A DNA stretch of 64,000 nt, taken from assembly GCF_020497125.1 (NCBI RefSeq), contig NC_059074.1, positions 192,009,415 through 192,073,414 of the forward strand. The letters run 5' to 3'. The stretch comes from Mauremys mutica (Eukaryota; Chordata; Testudines; Geoemydidae). The position numbers and the translations under genes were made by a program. This document shows positions 44,609 through 56,756 of the stretch, in pieces; the stretch's first letter is position 1, and the number at the start of each line of letters is the position of its first letter. The notes below the pieces were generated by a model. That model did not search any database, was not told the origin of the DNA, and worked only from the letters and a program-made list of their open reading frames with translations.

Positions 44609-46954
44609 CTGTCAATTTAAAAAAAGAACATTGGTACACCATATGCTATGCTGTAGGAATCCTAGTAGCTAACATTACACAGCAATTCATTACTCAGTTA
44701 CTAACACAACTGAATAGTTGTTAGCATGTTAAACAGAAATAAAGTACAGTATTAGAAAAAACAACTGATTCCCACTTATAAACTTTTTTATATCGATATT
44801 ATGTATGTACTGGTAGCTGTTCAATAGAAGCTATAAGGCTGAGTTGATATTTCCATTTCCATTTAAATTTTGTTTGGGTTCTATGAAGATGAAATAATTC
44901 CTGTACCAATTTTACACCAGAGGTCTAGGTAGGACTTAATTCCGGGGAAAGTGTTGGAAAAAATCCAATATTTTCAGTGTTCTAAACCTTTTAAATGACT
45001 CATTTGATAAACTAGACCTTGTAGATAGGACCAGAGCAACTCATTGGCAAACTACACATGTGCCTAGTAGGACCCCAATTTTGAGGACAGGGGAGAACGA
45101 TCAACATTTTGTTTTGGCCAATGCAGATTTGTGCGTGAACTGAAAGAACTTGACTTACTTGAGGGGTATTGTGACCCCATGTGTTAGGTAATTCCACCAC
45201 TCACTCAAGTGAGTGAAGTTTTTTCAGTTCACGCAAACATCTGCACCAGTGGATGAGTGGGAAGAGATAGTCTGGGATGGGAATTTACTGCAGCGGCATT
45301 TATGGGAGGGAACATCTCTGAAATGTATTTTTCCTTTCCTTCCATCTCTCCTCCTCCGTCTCCTCCCCCCATTTATGCTTGCATTTCCCATCATTTTGTC
45401 ACTATTATAGCAAACAATGCTTCTTTTGGGACCAGCAATGAATAAAAAAAAGGAACCGGAGGTGGTGGTTGTTATTCAGATTAGAAGGCAGGATCCTAGA
45501 AGTGTATGTTTCCCTAGGGCCTACGGATGGGTTAACCCAGGCTTTCTTGTAGACTAACTTTTTATTGATCTCTCTAGTCTCAACAGTCAGACTTCAAAAC
45601 TACTCACGTTTGTGAATATCTAAGATTTTAGACACAGGATACATTAGATGAAGTATATGAATTAGCACATTTAATTCTATTAGCTATCAAAACTACTTTG
45701 ATTTTCATGGAGAAAGCTTATAGAAACTGATTTCTGCTATGGGTTTGCTTACATAAGAACTACTATCCAATGGGCTAGGAGCATCTGCAGCTAGGAAGAG
45801 CTAGGCCTGCAAAAAAACTTACCTATGTACTGTGCATCACACACTAAACAGTCCAACTGGAATCAATGGAACTGCTCCCAGTGCATAAAATTAAGCACAT
45901 GGGTACTACTAATCAGTGAAATGAGCAATTTTAGGTGACCTCGGCATTATAATTGTTCCCTATAGAATAAAGTCACCTAGGTCAACTTCTCAGCTTCTCC
46001 GTTCAATTCTGCAAGCTGTATTTGCAAAGATTGCAATCACTACTTATTTGCATTTCTAACTGGTTGCCAGATGACATTTATTCACATTCACAGAGAATAA
46101 TTAAAATTAATAATTCAGTGATGGGGAGTCAGATAACAGTATGAACTTTGTTTAATTTATTTAACCAAGAAAATAAGTGAAGATCTCTGAAAACTTCCCT
46201 GTTTTTAGAGCATATACACATCACAATAAGATTCTATTCCTGCAATATAAAAAGCACAGGGTTAAATTTCAGAAGCATGACACATTTATCTTATCTTCTG
46301 ATCTGTTCCAAAATCCTCTAACTGTAAACATTTTTTGAAAAATACCTATTAACTCTGTCAAGAGAAAAGGAAGCGTGCTCTTCAGGATAAATGTAAAAGC
46401 TAAAGTAATTATTTGTCTTTGATGTGTCTAGGGAATTGAGAAAAAAAATAGTTGTACCCTATCCTTCTTCAACTATTATCGACCCTCCACGATTATCTTG
46501 CTTGAAGACAACTCCTGAAACTTCTCACAATTTTTAAAATAAAGTTATTTAACACCTCTGTTTTTCCTATTGTACTGCAGTGTAAACAAACCCTGAGCGA
46601 CATCAAGCACAGCAGCACTGAGCTACCAATCAGAGGAAAGAAGAGGCTGAAGGAAGAGTGGCAGAAAAGAACAGTAGTAATTAACTGCCAGTCCGAGACA
46701 GGAAAATATGGGCCTACTGTGTGTCAGTCACACAACTAATGCTTTGGGAGAAGAAGACAGCAAAGAAGGTCTGAGGCAGAACTTGTTCAAATGTGCAGTC
46801 TGATCGGAGGTCTGTGATGGAAGCCATGACATTGGAAGCCATGACATTGGATCTACGTTTTTCAGTTACAGTCAAGTTGTTAGCCACACAAGAAAGGCAA
46901 ACAGTTTAATTTTCCACACAAATCAGAATAGACTAACAACTTTCATAAGCTTGC
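44609..46954. other. APLF intron, mostly featureless
   Basis: Apart from the inverted repeat at 45123-45244 and a 15-bp tandem duplication (ggaagccatgacatt) near 46820-46850, just inside this block, no repeat or exon was recognised. The missing upstream FHA exon was specifically looked for and not found. Confidence 0.45.
45123..45244. repeat. Imperfect inverted repeat, about 44-bp arms
   Basis: The left arm gcagatttgtgcgtgaactg (from 45123) pairs with the right arm ending cagttcacgcaaacatctgc (45244), and pairing extends inward through ttacttgag / ctcaagtgag. The spacer is roughly 35-40 bp. No target duplication was identified. Confidence 0.8.
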
Positions 46955-46960
46955 AAATTC

Positions 46961-48146
46961 TACTTCTGGGGGGATTGTGCGCCACTGCACATGCGCAGAA
47001 TTTATGTCCCTGCAGATTTCTTTGCTTCCCCACAAAAGAATGACTTTCTGATGGGGAAGCAAAGGGAAGCCATAAGAGCGGTCATGTGACTCTCCAAAAC
47101 ACTATGTTTCAGGTACCTAAGGCAGCCGGCAGAGAGGTAAATTACTGTGGGGCAGGGGCGGCACCAGGGAAGACCTGGCTGGTGGCTCCTACCCTGTGAC
47201 AGGATCAGCTGCTAGTCCCAGTTCGGCTGGGGAGCACGAGGCTTCCTCTTTCCCTGCATGGCATCCGGGGCCAGGTCAGACCCACCCCGATTTCTTCCCC
47301 GGCTGCAGGAAGCTCTGCAAACTCCCTACACACACTCACTTCCTGCGCCCATCGCTCCTCAGCTGCAAGGGGAGGGATCCCTGTATAGGGAGCTGCTCCC
47401 CCATCCACCCAACCCCTGTGCATCCAGACCCCCTCATACATCACCAAGCCTCACCCCCCCTGCACTCAGAACCCCCCCCCCACCCTGATGAGCCCCACTC
47501 CCCCTGCACCTGGACCACCCTAACGAGCCACCCACACCCAGATCCCCACCCCACCAAGCGCCAACCAGATGCACCTAGTTCCCCACTCCACTGAGCACCA
47601 CTCCACCAGCATCTGGAACCCCTACTGACCCCCCACACCCAGACCCCCTGCCGAGCTCTATCCCCCCGACACCAAGACCCTCCCATGCTGAGCCCAAACC
47701 ACCTTCACCTGGACCCCCCTGCAGAGTCCCATTACCGCTGCACCCAGAACCCACTCAACAAGCCCCTGTTCACCCAGACCCCCACACCTGGATCCCCAAC
47801 TGAGCTGTCCACACCCAGATTGCCCCATACAGAACCCTCTCAACCCACACCCAGATCCCCCAACACCAAGCCCCTCCACACTTGGATCCTGTCTTGCTGA
47901 GCCTGCCTCCACACCTGGGGTGCAACTGACATGGAGGGGCAGGGGCCTGGAGTGTTTCTGGGGCAGGCCTGGTCAGGGATGGGTGCAGCCTCAATACTGA
48001 GTCTGTGCCTGTCCACCTCTCTGCAGCCAGTGGCCTGTGCTCCCCAGTGCCATGCTGGAACGTCCATATTTATTTGACTAATAAAATTGGCAGAATTTTG
48101 CAGAAATTCTTTTTTTTTTGTTTGGCACAGAATGCTCCCAGGAGTA
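46961..48146. mobile_element. DNA element with TACTYCTGGGG ends and 6-bp TSD
   Basis: Inverted ends tacttctggggggattgtgc and tactcctgggagcattctgt are flanked by a perfect 6-bp duplication aaattc (46955-46960 and 48147-48152). The interior from about 47150 is C-rich and repetitive (ccccctgcacccagacccc-type blocks) and encodes only Pro-rich by-product frames. No transposase, so the superfamily cannot be assigned. Confidence 0.8.
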
Positions 48147-48152
48147 AAATTC

Positions 48153-49876
48153 AGTAGAATCCTTCCCCGAGGTCACAGAGAAGCACCAGAGCCACTCAGC
48201 ACTCCTAATTCCAGTGTCCCTAATCCTCCAGAGCAGCAGGTCTATCCACGTACTCAAGAGGCCACTCTCACTATAGGCAAGCTAGGCAGCTGCCTAGGTT
48301 GGCAGATTTGGCCCAGGCCACCCCTCCATCATGACAGAGGGGCAGCCAGACCAAATTTGAGTGGCATGGCGGGGGTAGCACATTGTAGTGTTCTTTAAAA
48401 TGACAGATTGCCTTGAGCGGCCTCTCGACATCCTAGTCTTTCATCTTACTTGCTCCTACCCTGTACTCAAACAGTACATAAGAGGCTCACAAAAGTGTGC
48501 TTCACGACAAACTGTGGCGCCCATTCCCTGCACATGTTCCCTAATCCTTCCCACCCCTACATTGAAGAACCACATTACTTTTGCGCATCTCAGAACAACG
48601 GAGAGATCAGGTCCTGGTGATATCTCTTAGAACCTATGCCCACTATTAATTATTCAGTAAGCATGAAATACTGTTCGAAGATGAAACGTGTGGGTATTAC
48701 ACCAGGATTATTTTCTGAATGAATTATTGGTTTTGTTTTCTCTCCATAGTTATGCTGACCCTGGATATGAAAGCAGCAAGAAAGAAGAAGGATTGTTAAT
48801 AAAATTCTTACATCTTCATGCAAATATAATCAATCCACACTTTAATTTGTTTTCCATATCTTTACACATGACTAAGACCACTGTGGTAAGACCTCTTCAT
48901 TAAAATGATTTTAGACCTACATGTATGCTTTCTACTGATTTCCAAAGAGGTTTTCTTGAAAGTTAAAGCATGTGGTGGTGTCACAGTCTGTTTCCACAGG
49001 AATTATCTTCTCCTCCACACTTCAGAAGTGAAAAATAATTTACAAGATACATTTTCAGCTTATTCACATGTTTACTTGTGTTTGTTAAAAAGTTAACTAT
49101 TTACGTTATTGCAAATTAAGTTGAGTTACATTACAGAATTAGTTTGTAATGTGTGTTATTTCTACAAAACAAAGTAGTTTTGTGCTTGCTGCAGGTCTGA
49201 TAAATCTTGTTTCTCATCCTCAGTAACAACAGCTGACATCTGTATTCTCTGAGCCCACGGGGCCATTATCTTGTACATCCTGCTTGTCCACAAATTATGC
49301 TGCTTTATCTAAACTCATATTTATGTTAGGATTTTTTTGTAAGCATCATGATTATTAAAAAAAAAATTGACAGTTCATGTGTGATCTTTTGCTGTCCATG
49401 CCATTTATTTTTCAAATGGTTAAAATAAGTTACATCTAAAAATAAAAAGACACCATCACAATTGTGCTTTGCTCAACAATAATCTAAAACCAAGCTCCTT
49501 CCTTGCCACTAAACTCCAAATCACTACAGCAGTTGGGGAGACTCCTTCCTGCTTAGTCCTAAATGGCTTTGAAGAATCCCATTCCATACTGACTGATCTC
49601 CTACTGGCCACTTTTTTTTAAGTCATGGAAAAGGGATACTTCTATCCCTCTGCAATCTTGTTCCACCTCCCCCACCTTATGACTCTCAACTGATCTCACA
49701 TTCTCTGCAGTCCTGCCAAGTAGTATGCATTTGGTGTGACACCAACACGTTTGGCAGCACTGTCATTCCTGCCCATATCTCAGGCCAAATGTCACATTTG
49801 TGGAGGAGACCCTTCCCCACTAACCACCCTTTAGCTCAGGGGAAAGTAAACTGGATGGAGAGACAGGAGAGCCTGG
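48153..49876. other. Intronic or flanking sequence, no recognised gene
   Basis: Possible traces of old repeats near 48240-48420 (ctaggcagctgcctagg palindrome) but no boundaries. Frames at 48087-49096 have no motif. Confidence 0.4.
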
Positions 49877-51956
49877 TGTGACACTGCACCCCATATTCTT
49901 CACGGTGATATTACTCCGATATATTATGGCATAATTCTAATGAATTTTATAAAAGATAAGTCATGTGAGATCACTGGAAAGGTTATGATTTATGAATATG
50001 AATATGATTATCCTACTTGTATGCATGTATCATTTTTGTATCTGAAGTTAGGAATATTGACTATGTGTCTGTATCAGAACACCCACTAGGCAAAAGATAG
50101 TCAGTCTAAATGGCTGGCTGGGAACAGGGGCAGCAGGCTCGTATAATTTTTGGTGGTGCCTAGAATAGGTCCAAGTCTTGCCCCCGCCCCCCACACCTGC
50201 CTAAGGCTCTGGGAGGGGGTTTGGGTACAGGAGGGATGCAGGCTCTGGGATGGAGTTTGGGTGCTCTGGGCTGAGGCAGGGGGTTGGGGTGCAGGAGGGA
50301 GTACGGGGTGCAGGCTCTGGGAGAGAGTTTGAGTGTGGGAGGGGTGTGGGGTCAGAGGGAGTTTGGTTGCTGGGTGCAGGCTCTGAGCTGGGACAGGGGG
50401 TTGGGGTGCTGGGTGCAGGGGAGGGTTTGGGTGCTGGGTGCGAGATCTGAGATGGGACAGAGGGTTGGGGTGCGGAACGGGGTGCAGGGCGTGGTGCTCT
50501 GGGGAAGGGGGGCCCTCCCTAGCCTCCCCAGGCTGCTGCTCAGGAGGCCTAGCCAGGATAAGCTCCCCCCTCCCCCAAGTTGCCTGCTGGGGTGGGGGCT
50601 GCCATTCGCCTCCTCCACTCCTTAGGCGCAGCAGCCGCCTCTGCCTGCCCTCGGCGCCGCTCCCTTGTAGCCAGCAGCGGCCGGCAAGGGAGCGCAGCAC
50701 AAAGCTGCAGGGGGCAGCCGCCTGCTGCCCAGGGCAGGCAGGGACACTCGGAAAAGGCATGCAGGGGCAGTAGGCAGGGCTGGGGAACGCTCCGGAGGAG
50801 GCATGAAGGGGCAGCAGGCAGGACCGGGGGATGCATGCAAGGGCAGCAGGTGGGGCTCGGGGAAAGACTCAGCCCCGAACACTGGTGGAGCCAGGCCCAC
50901 TGGGCCCTGAATTTTGCTGGAATCCGGGCACCACAAGCCCATACAACTCACTGCTCCGGGCTGGGAAGGGTCCATTTACGTTAATGAACCATCAGGGAGA
51001 ACAACTGGCCTTAGAAGGAGCTTATTTCCCACCTGGGGATCTTCCTGAGGATGATACAAATGGCCTCCGAGCAATGGCTACTGTGGCGCTAGAGGAACAT
51101 TAACCAGCTCACTTGGTCCTGGACTCCATTTTGGAATACCAGTGTTTTTCCACTGACTGGTGTGGGAACAAAAGTTTTGAGACAAAGGGTTCCCACTCTA
51201 TGCAAAAACTATTTACGTCAGAGGAGTGACATCACTGTTGTTCTTCATTGACTCCTCATCCATGGAGACTCCTGGAAACCCCTAAGGAACAAAGACTGAG
51301 CTGGGGGAAGTGCTGGACCCAAACTAAAGGGATTTTTTAGCATGTGAAAGGAACACCTGGGGGGTTGTAAGCTGCAAGCAAGTGCAGCTGGCCCCTTAAG
51401 AATCTCTGCAGCCTGCCTGAATCATTATTTAGGGTGGGAATTTGCTATCCATATCCAGTCTCTTTAGTATATTAAGCTTAGTTTGTGTGTTTTGTTTATT
51501 TGCTAGGTAATCTCCTTTGATCTGTTTGCTATCCCTTATCTCTTAAAAGCTATTTTTCTAGTTAATACACTTATTTTGCTTTGTCTAAAACCAGTGTGAC
51601 GGAGTTATATCTTGGGGAAGAAAGCTGTTGCATATCCTTCTCCACACTGAGGGAGGGGGCAAATTTCATAAGCTTACGCTGAACAGATCAGCACAAGATG
51701 GTATAATTTTGAGTTTACACTCCAGAGGGGGTATGTACTTGAGTAGCTGGACAGTTCCTTAGCTGTAGCCTCCCCATGCAGAGCTGATCTCAGCATCCGT
51801 ATGTACTGCAGCTGGGTGTGTCCCTACCTGTGTGTGTGTGCTGGAGCCTGGGAGAGGGCTTGGCAGGCTGGTCACAGCAGTACAGTGTAAAGGAAACCCA
51901 GGCTAGTAGGTCTGGGGGGCTCAGTGGTACCCCAGTTCCAGGGGGAACCCGTCACA
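49877..51956. mobile_element. Solo LTR with nested hAT-type insertion
   Basis: It begins TGTGACACTGCACCCC and ends GGGGAACCCGTCACA, with a perfect 5-bp duplication CCTGG (49872-49876, 51957-51961). No internal gag/pol lies beside it, so it is a solo LTR, about 1.24 kb once the nested 835-bp element is removed. A 5-bp TSD and TG...CA ends fit an LTR retroelement; an ERV or gypsy origin cannot be decided. Confidence 0.85.
50125..50959. mobile_element. Non-autonomous hAT-type element nested in the LTR
   Basis: The flanks share gctgggaa (50117-50124 and 50960-50967). Ends caggggcag and, inverted, ccggagcag are similar, and inner ggtggtgcc / ggcaccac also match. The interior is a G-rich array of gggtttgggtgc- and ggggttggggtgc-type blocks. 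Long frames over it (50101-50760 and others) come from this skew. Confidence 0.82.
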
Positions 51957-52053
51957 CCTGGGTTCTTGTCTCATTTCTTCAGCTGAGTGCTGTTAGTATT
52001 GCTGCACAGTTCACAATCCTAATTACTGATCAAAGCCTCCCTCTCATCTCTAA

Positions 52054-52516
52054 GGGTATGTCTACACTGGCAAGTTTCTGCACCACAAGTTATACCACTT
52101 TTATTAAAACGCTGGAAATAAACTGCTGTTGCGTGTTCACACTGTGCTCCTTGTGAAGCTGGAGCGCATCCACATTAGCAGCTCTTGCAATGGCAAAGAC
52201 AGCAGTGCATTGTGGTAGTTATCCCACTGTACAACTGGCAGCAGGGTGCTTAGGGAAGGGTTTGCAATGCCTCATGAGGAAGGCACAGCATCACATGATG
52301 CAGGTTTCCCAATCCCATTGTTCCATGGGCATCCTATTACATTGCCAGCTGCTTTCAACTGAAGACAGGGGGGAGAGAGAGAGACTGTTTTGGGGGACAG
52401 AGTGTGTCATCATGTTGTCTTGTAAGTTCAGACAGCAGCAGGAAGCAACCAGTCTTGAGGCAGGGGGAGGGGGAAACCCGGCCTTCAGCCCCCACCTCTC
52501 TCCCTGGGCACGCGCG

Positions 52517-52547
<31 letters not shown>

Positions 52548-52953
52548 CCCTGTGTTCAACAGCACGAGCACTCCACATTAATGGTTTGCTTTGTGTCCCG
52601 GAGCAGATCAGCACAGCACACAATGGCTGTCAGAAATGGTGATTTGAAAGAGGAGGGGCGCATGTCTCCAGGGCAGCTGAGTTCAAAACAATGAGCAGAG
52701 CAGTCACTTGAGGCATTATGGGACAGCCCCAGAGGCCAATTACAGCGCAGAAAGCAATCATGTGTCTACACTGGCAATAGAGCGGTGGAGCCTCTGCACA
52801 AATAGCCTTACGACACTCGTCGAGGTGGGGTTTTTGCAGAGCTGCAACTGAGGAGTTTCTGCGCACAAAATGGCTTGGCAGTGTGTACACGTCTGCAGTT
52901 TGAGCACAAAAAGCTGCTTTACTGTGCAGAAACTTGCCAGTGTAGACAAGCCC
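52054..52953. mobile_element. Non-autonomous Harbinger-like element
   Basis: A 22-bp perfect inverted repeat (gtctacactggcaagtttct and its complement) follows gggtat / gggctt ends. Flanking trinucleotides are TAA and TAT, close to a Harbinger target. Interior is non-coding with a CT/CA microsatellite. The GTCTACACT core is shared with the autonomous element at 16889. Confidence 0.8.
52511..52548. repeat. (CT)n(CA)n microsatellite
   Basis: A ctctctctctctctctctct run followed by cacacacacac inside the Harbinger-like element. Confidence 0.9.
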
Positions 52954-52974
52954 TATAATGAGAGGAGACAAACA

Positions 52975-53185
52975 ACTAGCATTCCCCCAAACAACCTTTT
53001 ACAAAGTGAGAAGTTGTACAAGTTCCACGAAGTCAGTTCTGACAGAACTGGGAATAGAACCTAAGTCTCTACTGTGAAAGTGCCAAATGCTATCTCACTG
53101 GCCACACTGTCTTTCAGAATGACTGTCCCAGCTCTATGAGCTTGGTTACTCCATTTGTAATCACTGTTCTAACCACTAAACACTC
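52975..53185 (-). repeat. MIR-type SINE
   Basis: The minus strand reads tttagtggttagaacagtga (A-box region) and later aggttctattcccagttctg (B-box region), the MIR head order. Diverged. Confidence 0.6.
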
Positions 53186-53329
53186 AGCTCCCAAAAGCAG
53201 GAAGATAACACAGTAATCCTGATACACCAGTTGCATGCTGGTTATCACAAATAGTTGTGTAGCACACCAGCAAACTGTGCCATTTTCCTCTACTCTCCAT
53301 TAGCCTACTTTGCTTTCTAGTTGCTTCTT

Positions 53330-53395
53330 CAGCTCAGGTGGAAGAAGTGTGTGCTGTGCATCTGAAGATCCTAGGTCCAGATCTTGCTGACCAAC
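53330..53395 (+). repeat. tRNA-derived SINE head
   Basis: agctcaggtggaagaagtgt resembles an A box and cctaggtccagatcttgctg a B box, at tRNA-like spacing. This is an old SINE head rather than a tRNA gene: no acceptor stem is seen. Confidence 0.45.
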
Positions 53396-53799
53396 TACAC
53401 AGGAGAAAAAAAATAGTATGTAATCATTTAAGTATATACTGTATACTTAAATTTGCTCAGGCAAATTTAATTCGGTCATTTCCAAGTGTGAGTGCTTGAC
53501 TTTGCAAAGTTCATGTTTTTAGTGTAGCATTTTATATGTAGTATAAACAAATTATACATATGAGTAGATGCACATTATTCCTGTGAAGAATGTGAAGTCC
53601 CTGGAGTAACTGCAATAATTTTATAATGCAAAACAAATGAATCGGGATGTTATGTTAGAAATACAATGAAAAATAGTGTGTAGCTCAGTTAAGAGGAGCT
53701 GCCCCTTTAAGAACAGGATGGGTACTTCATTGTAGCATGTGTTTGCAGACCACTGAAAACACACAACAAGAAAATAGGTTGAGAACCAGTGATCTAGGG

Positions 53800-54024
53800 C
53801 AGTGGTTCTCAGACTATGGGGTGGGGGGGTGACCCCTTTCACACAGCAAGCCTCTGAGTTCGACCCCCACCGTATAAATTAAAAACACGTGTTTATATAT
53901 TTAACACCATTATAAATGTTGGAGGCAAAGCGGGGGTTGGGGTGGAGGATGACAGCTCGTGACCCCCCATGTAATAGCCCTGTGACCCCTTGAGGAGTCC
54001 CAAGCCCCAGTTTGAGAACCCCTG
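53800..54024. mobile_element. Short non-autonomous hAT-type element
   Basis: Ends cagtggttctcagactatgg and, inverted, caggggttctcaaactgggg are flanked by atctaggg / ctctaggt (6 of 8 match). It abuts the broken 3' side of the gypsy element. Confidence 0.78.
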
Positions 54025-54079
54025 CTCTAGGTTATGTGACAAAGGATCTGCTGTACCTTCTGCCCCTGTACTGGTATTT

Positions 54080-54964
54080 AGCCTCAGCTATCCCTATAGC
54101 ACACTTAGCTGGGTTGGCTGTGAGGCCGGCCTGTCTTAGTGTGTCAAAAACCGCTTCCACCTTTTCCAAGTGGGTCTCCCAGTCGGGTACGGATAATTAC
54201 ATCATCCAGGTACGCAGCTGCATAACTGTTATGGGGCCACAGAAGCTTGTCCATGAGACGCTGGAAGGTGTACGTGCCTCATGCAGTCCAAAAGGAAGAA
54301 CAGTATATTGAAACAGACCCTCTAGTGTAGAGAATGCTGTCTTTTCCTTTGCATCTTTGTCAAGGGGAATCTGCCAGTATCCCTTTGTTAAATCAAGGGT
54401 TGTCAAAAACGGGGCATTGCCCAGGCAGTCAACTAACTCATCAATGCAGGGTATGGGGTAGGCATCAAATTTGGATATCTCATTCAGCCAGCGAAAGTCA
54501 TTACAAAATCTAGTGATGCCATCGGGTTTGGGCACCAACACAATCTGACTCGACCACTGACTGTGGGATTCTTCAATGACTCCTAGTTCCAGCATCCTTT
54601 TTACCTCTGCCTTGATCTCCTCCCTTTTTGCCACTGGGACCCGGTAGGGCCTTAAAGTTACCTTTGCCCCAGGGTCTGTGATAATGTGGTGATATGCTTT
54701 GGTAGTCTGGCCTGGTTTGGTTAAAAACACTTCCTGGTACCGGTTGATCATCTCAGTTACCTCCTTCTTCTGGTTCGGTGTCAGATCAGGTGATATCCTG
54801 ATCTGCTCAGGTAGGTTATTTCCCTGGATCAGGGCCTCTTGGGCCACCACACATGCCTCTTGCTGGTGCCAAGGTTTCAAGAGGTTAATGTGATAAATCT
54901 GTTCTTGTTTCCGGCGTCCTGGCTGCCACACCTTGTAGGTTACTTCCCCCACGGGTTCAACCAC
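54080..54964 (-). pseudogene. Gmr1-type reverse transcriptase, broken
   Basis: The frame at 54197-54964 opens with the end of the integrase GPF/Y-like module (GEVTYKVWQPGRRKQEQIYH) and runs directly into the RT: RMLELGVIEESHSQWSS, the fingers motif DFRWLNEISKFDAYPIP and the palm motif LTTLDLTKGYWQIPLD. The YLDD active-site box is visible only after a frameshift near 54210. The domain stops short of its end. Direct continuity of integrase and RT in one frame shows the inverted gene order is real, not a rearrangement. Confidence 0.88.
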
Positions 54965-55023
54965 CTCATAGGGCCCCTGTCATTGGGCCAGAAGCTTGCT
55001 TTCTGCCCTGGGTACCAACACCA

Positions 55024-56023
55024 TCACCCGATCCCCTGGCTGGAACTGTTGGACTTTTGTCTGGCGATTGTAATAGGTTCACTGGGCCTCCTGGGCCTTT
55101 TCCAAATGACCCAGGCTATCCGGTTTCGCATCTGCAATACATGTTCTATTATATTTCTCCCCTCATTGGGTTCCTCTTCCCAGATCTCTTTGGCGATATC
55201 TAGTATGCCACAGGGGTGACGCCTGTATAATAACTCAAAGGGGGAAAACCCAGCTGAGGCCTGAGGTACCTCCCAGATAGCAAACATAAGGTAAGGGAGT
55301 AGAGTGTTCCAGTCTTTCCCGTCCTGACTTACCACCTTCTTTATCATAGCCTTAAGGGTTCAGTTAAACCTTTCTCCAACCCGTCAGTCTGCGGATGATA
55401 GATGGAAGTTCTCAGGGTATGTATATGGAGCAGCATACAGAGGTCCTTCATTAGCTTTGACATAAATGGGGTTCCTTGGTCCGTTAATATATCCTTCGGT
55501 AGCCCACTCGGGCAAAGATCCCCACCAGCTCTTTGGCTATCGTTTTAGAGGCCGTGTTCTGCAGGGGGACAGCTTCTGGGTAGCAAGTAGCATAGTCCAA
55601 AACAACAAGTATATATTGGTGGCCCCGAGCTGTCTTCTCCAGGGGTCCCACTAGGTCCATGGCTATTCGCTCAAAGGGGACCTCTATGATGGGAAGGGGT
55701 ACTAAAGGTGCCCTCAAGTGGGGACGGGGACTGTGCAGCTGACACTCCGGGCAGGACGCACAGTACCTCCGCACTTCTTCATGTATGACAGAAGAACTGT
55801 CGTAGGACCCATGCCAGGGTCTACTCTACCCCCAAATGCCCCCAAAAAGATGACTATGGGCAAGACTTAATACAGCGTTCTGGTGTTTTTGAGGTATTAG
55901 GATCTGCTGTACCTTCTGCCCCTGTACTGGTGCAACCCGGTATAAGAGATCCTTCTTCATTATGAAGTAGGATCCTGGTTCCTGGGTTTTCCCTTCCACA
56001 GGGACCCCATCTATTTCGGTCAC
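55024..56023 (-). pseudogene. Gmr1-type integrase, broken
   Basis: Pieces in order: the His part of the zinc-binding region (SLAHSHLFGGIWG, 55826-56023), its Cys part and the first catalytic Asp (RRYCASCPECQ, ERIAMDLVGPL, 55484-55774). The second Asp (LTDQGTPFMSK) lies near 55485, then YHPQTDGLEKG near 55380, then the C-terminal stretch (55024-55347, PYLMFAIWEVPQASAGFSPF). Frame breaks separate them. The enzyme would insert the cDNA; this copy cannot. Confidence 0.88.
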
Positions 56024-56748
56024 CTTCTTCCTAATGTTGTCGTACCTTGGGTCTTCGGCCTGGTCCCATCCAAAATTCCTCTCCCGGGGCTAATCTGCCC
56101 AAGATCTAGGAGCCCAGTCTCTGTTGCTTCTACTGGTTCAGAGGCATTAGGGTAGGGGTCAGACTCGAGTGCTTCTCCCTCCGGGGTGGCCTTCTTTTCA
56201 GCTGCTTGGGTCCGCCTACCTACGGGAGCGACCCTCTGGCTCTGGGTCAGTATTCGGGTTCCCAGAGCCTTAGCTGCCCTTCTTTCCCTTTTCGTCTTTC
56301 TACCCTGTCTGGGAGTGGAGAACAAATCTGGGGATATTTCAGAAAAGACTGGGGGTTGACAGTCTGCTGTGGATGGCTCACTACTTTCAGGGTTCCCATC
56401 TTTCTCCAATTCACCTACTGGGAGTAAGTCTCCAAACCCTGGGAAGTCCCTCCCTATGAGCACCGGGTATGGGAGTTTAGGGACTACACCTGCTGCTACC
56501 TCAGTAGTGTTTCCTTGGATCTCGATTTTTACTGGGACGGTAGGGTAGTAACTAACTGTCCCATGGACACATGTTCTCCCCGTACGTTTAGCCTGCAGCA
56601 GCTGACTACGCTTCACGAGCTTCCCTGAGATAAGAGTGATAGCACTCCCCGAATCAACCAGTGCTGTGGTCTCTACCCCATTTAGTTTCACTGGTCTGGT
56701 GTACATATGTGGGGTTAGTGAGACCTCCACAAGGTGGATTTGGAGCAT
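56020..56748 (-). pseudogene. Gmr1-type protease region
   Basis: A 242-codon open frame carries the aspartic protease motif ALVDSGSAITLIS near its start and LPYPVLIGRDFPGF about 70 residues later, then a charged Pro/Ser-rich linker. This is typical of the gag-pol junction of gypsy elements. The frame is open, but neighbouring frames are broken. Confidence 0.85.
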
Positions 56749-56756
56749 GGGTCTGC

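Noticed and set aside
47196..48067. Pro-rich open frames
   Set aside because: Produced by C-rich repeat blocks of the element at 46961-48146; no domain and open on both strands.
50101..50984. Frames of 219 and 134 codons
   Set aside because: Inside the G-rich nested hAT element, crossing its boundaries.
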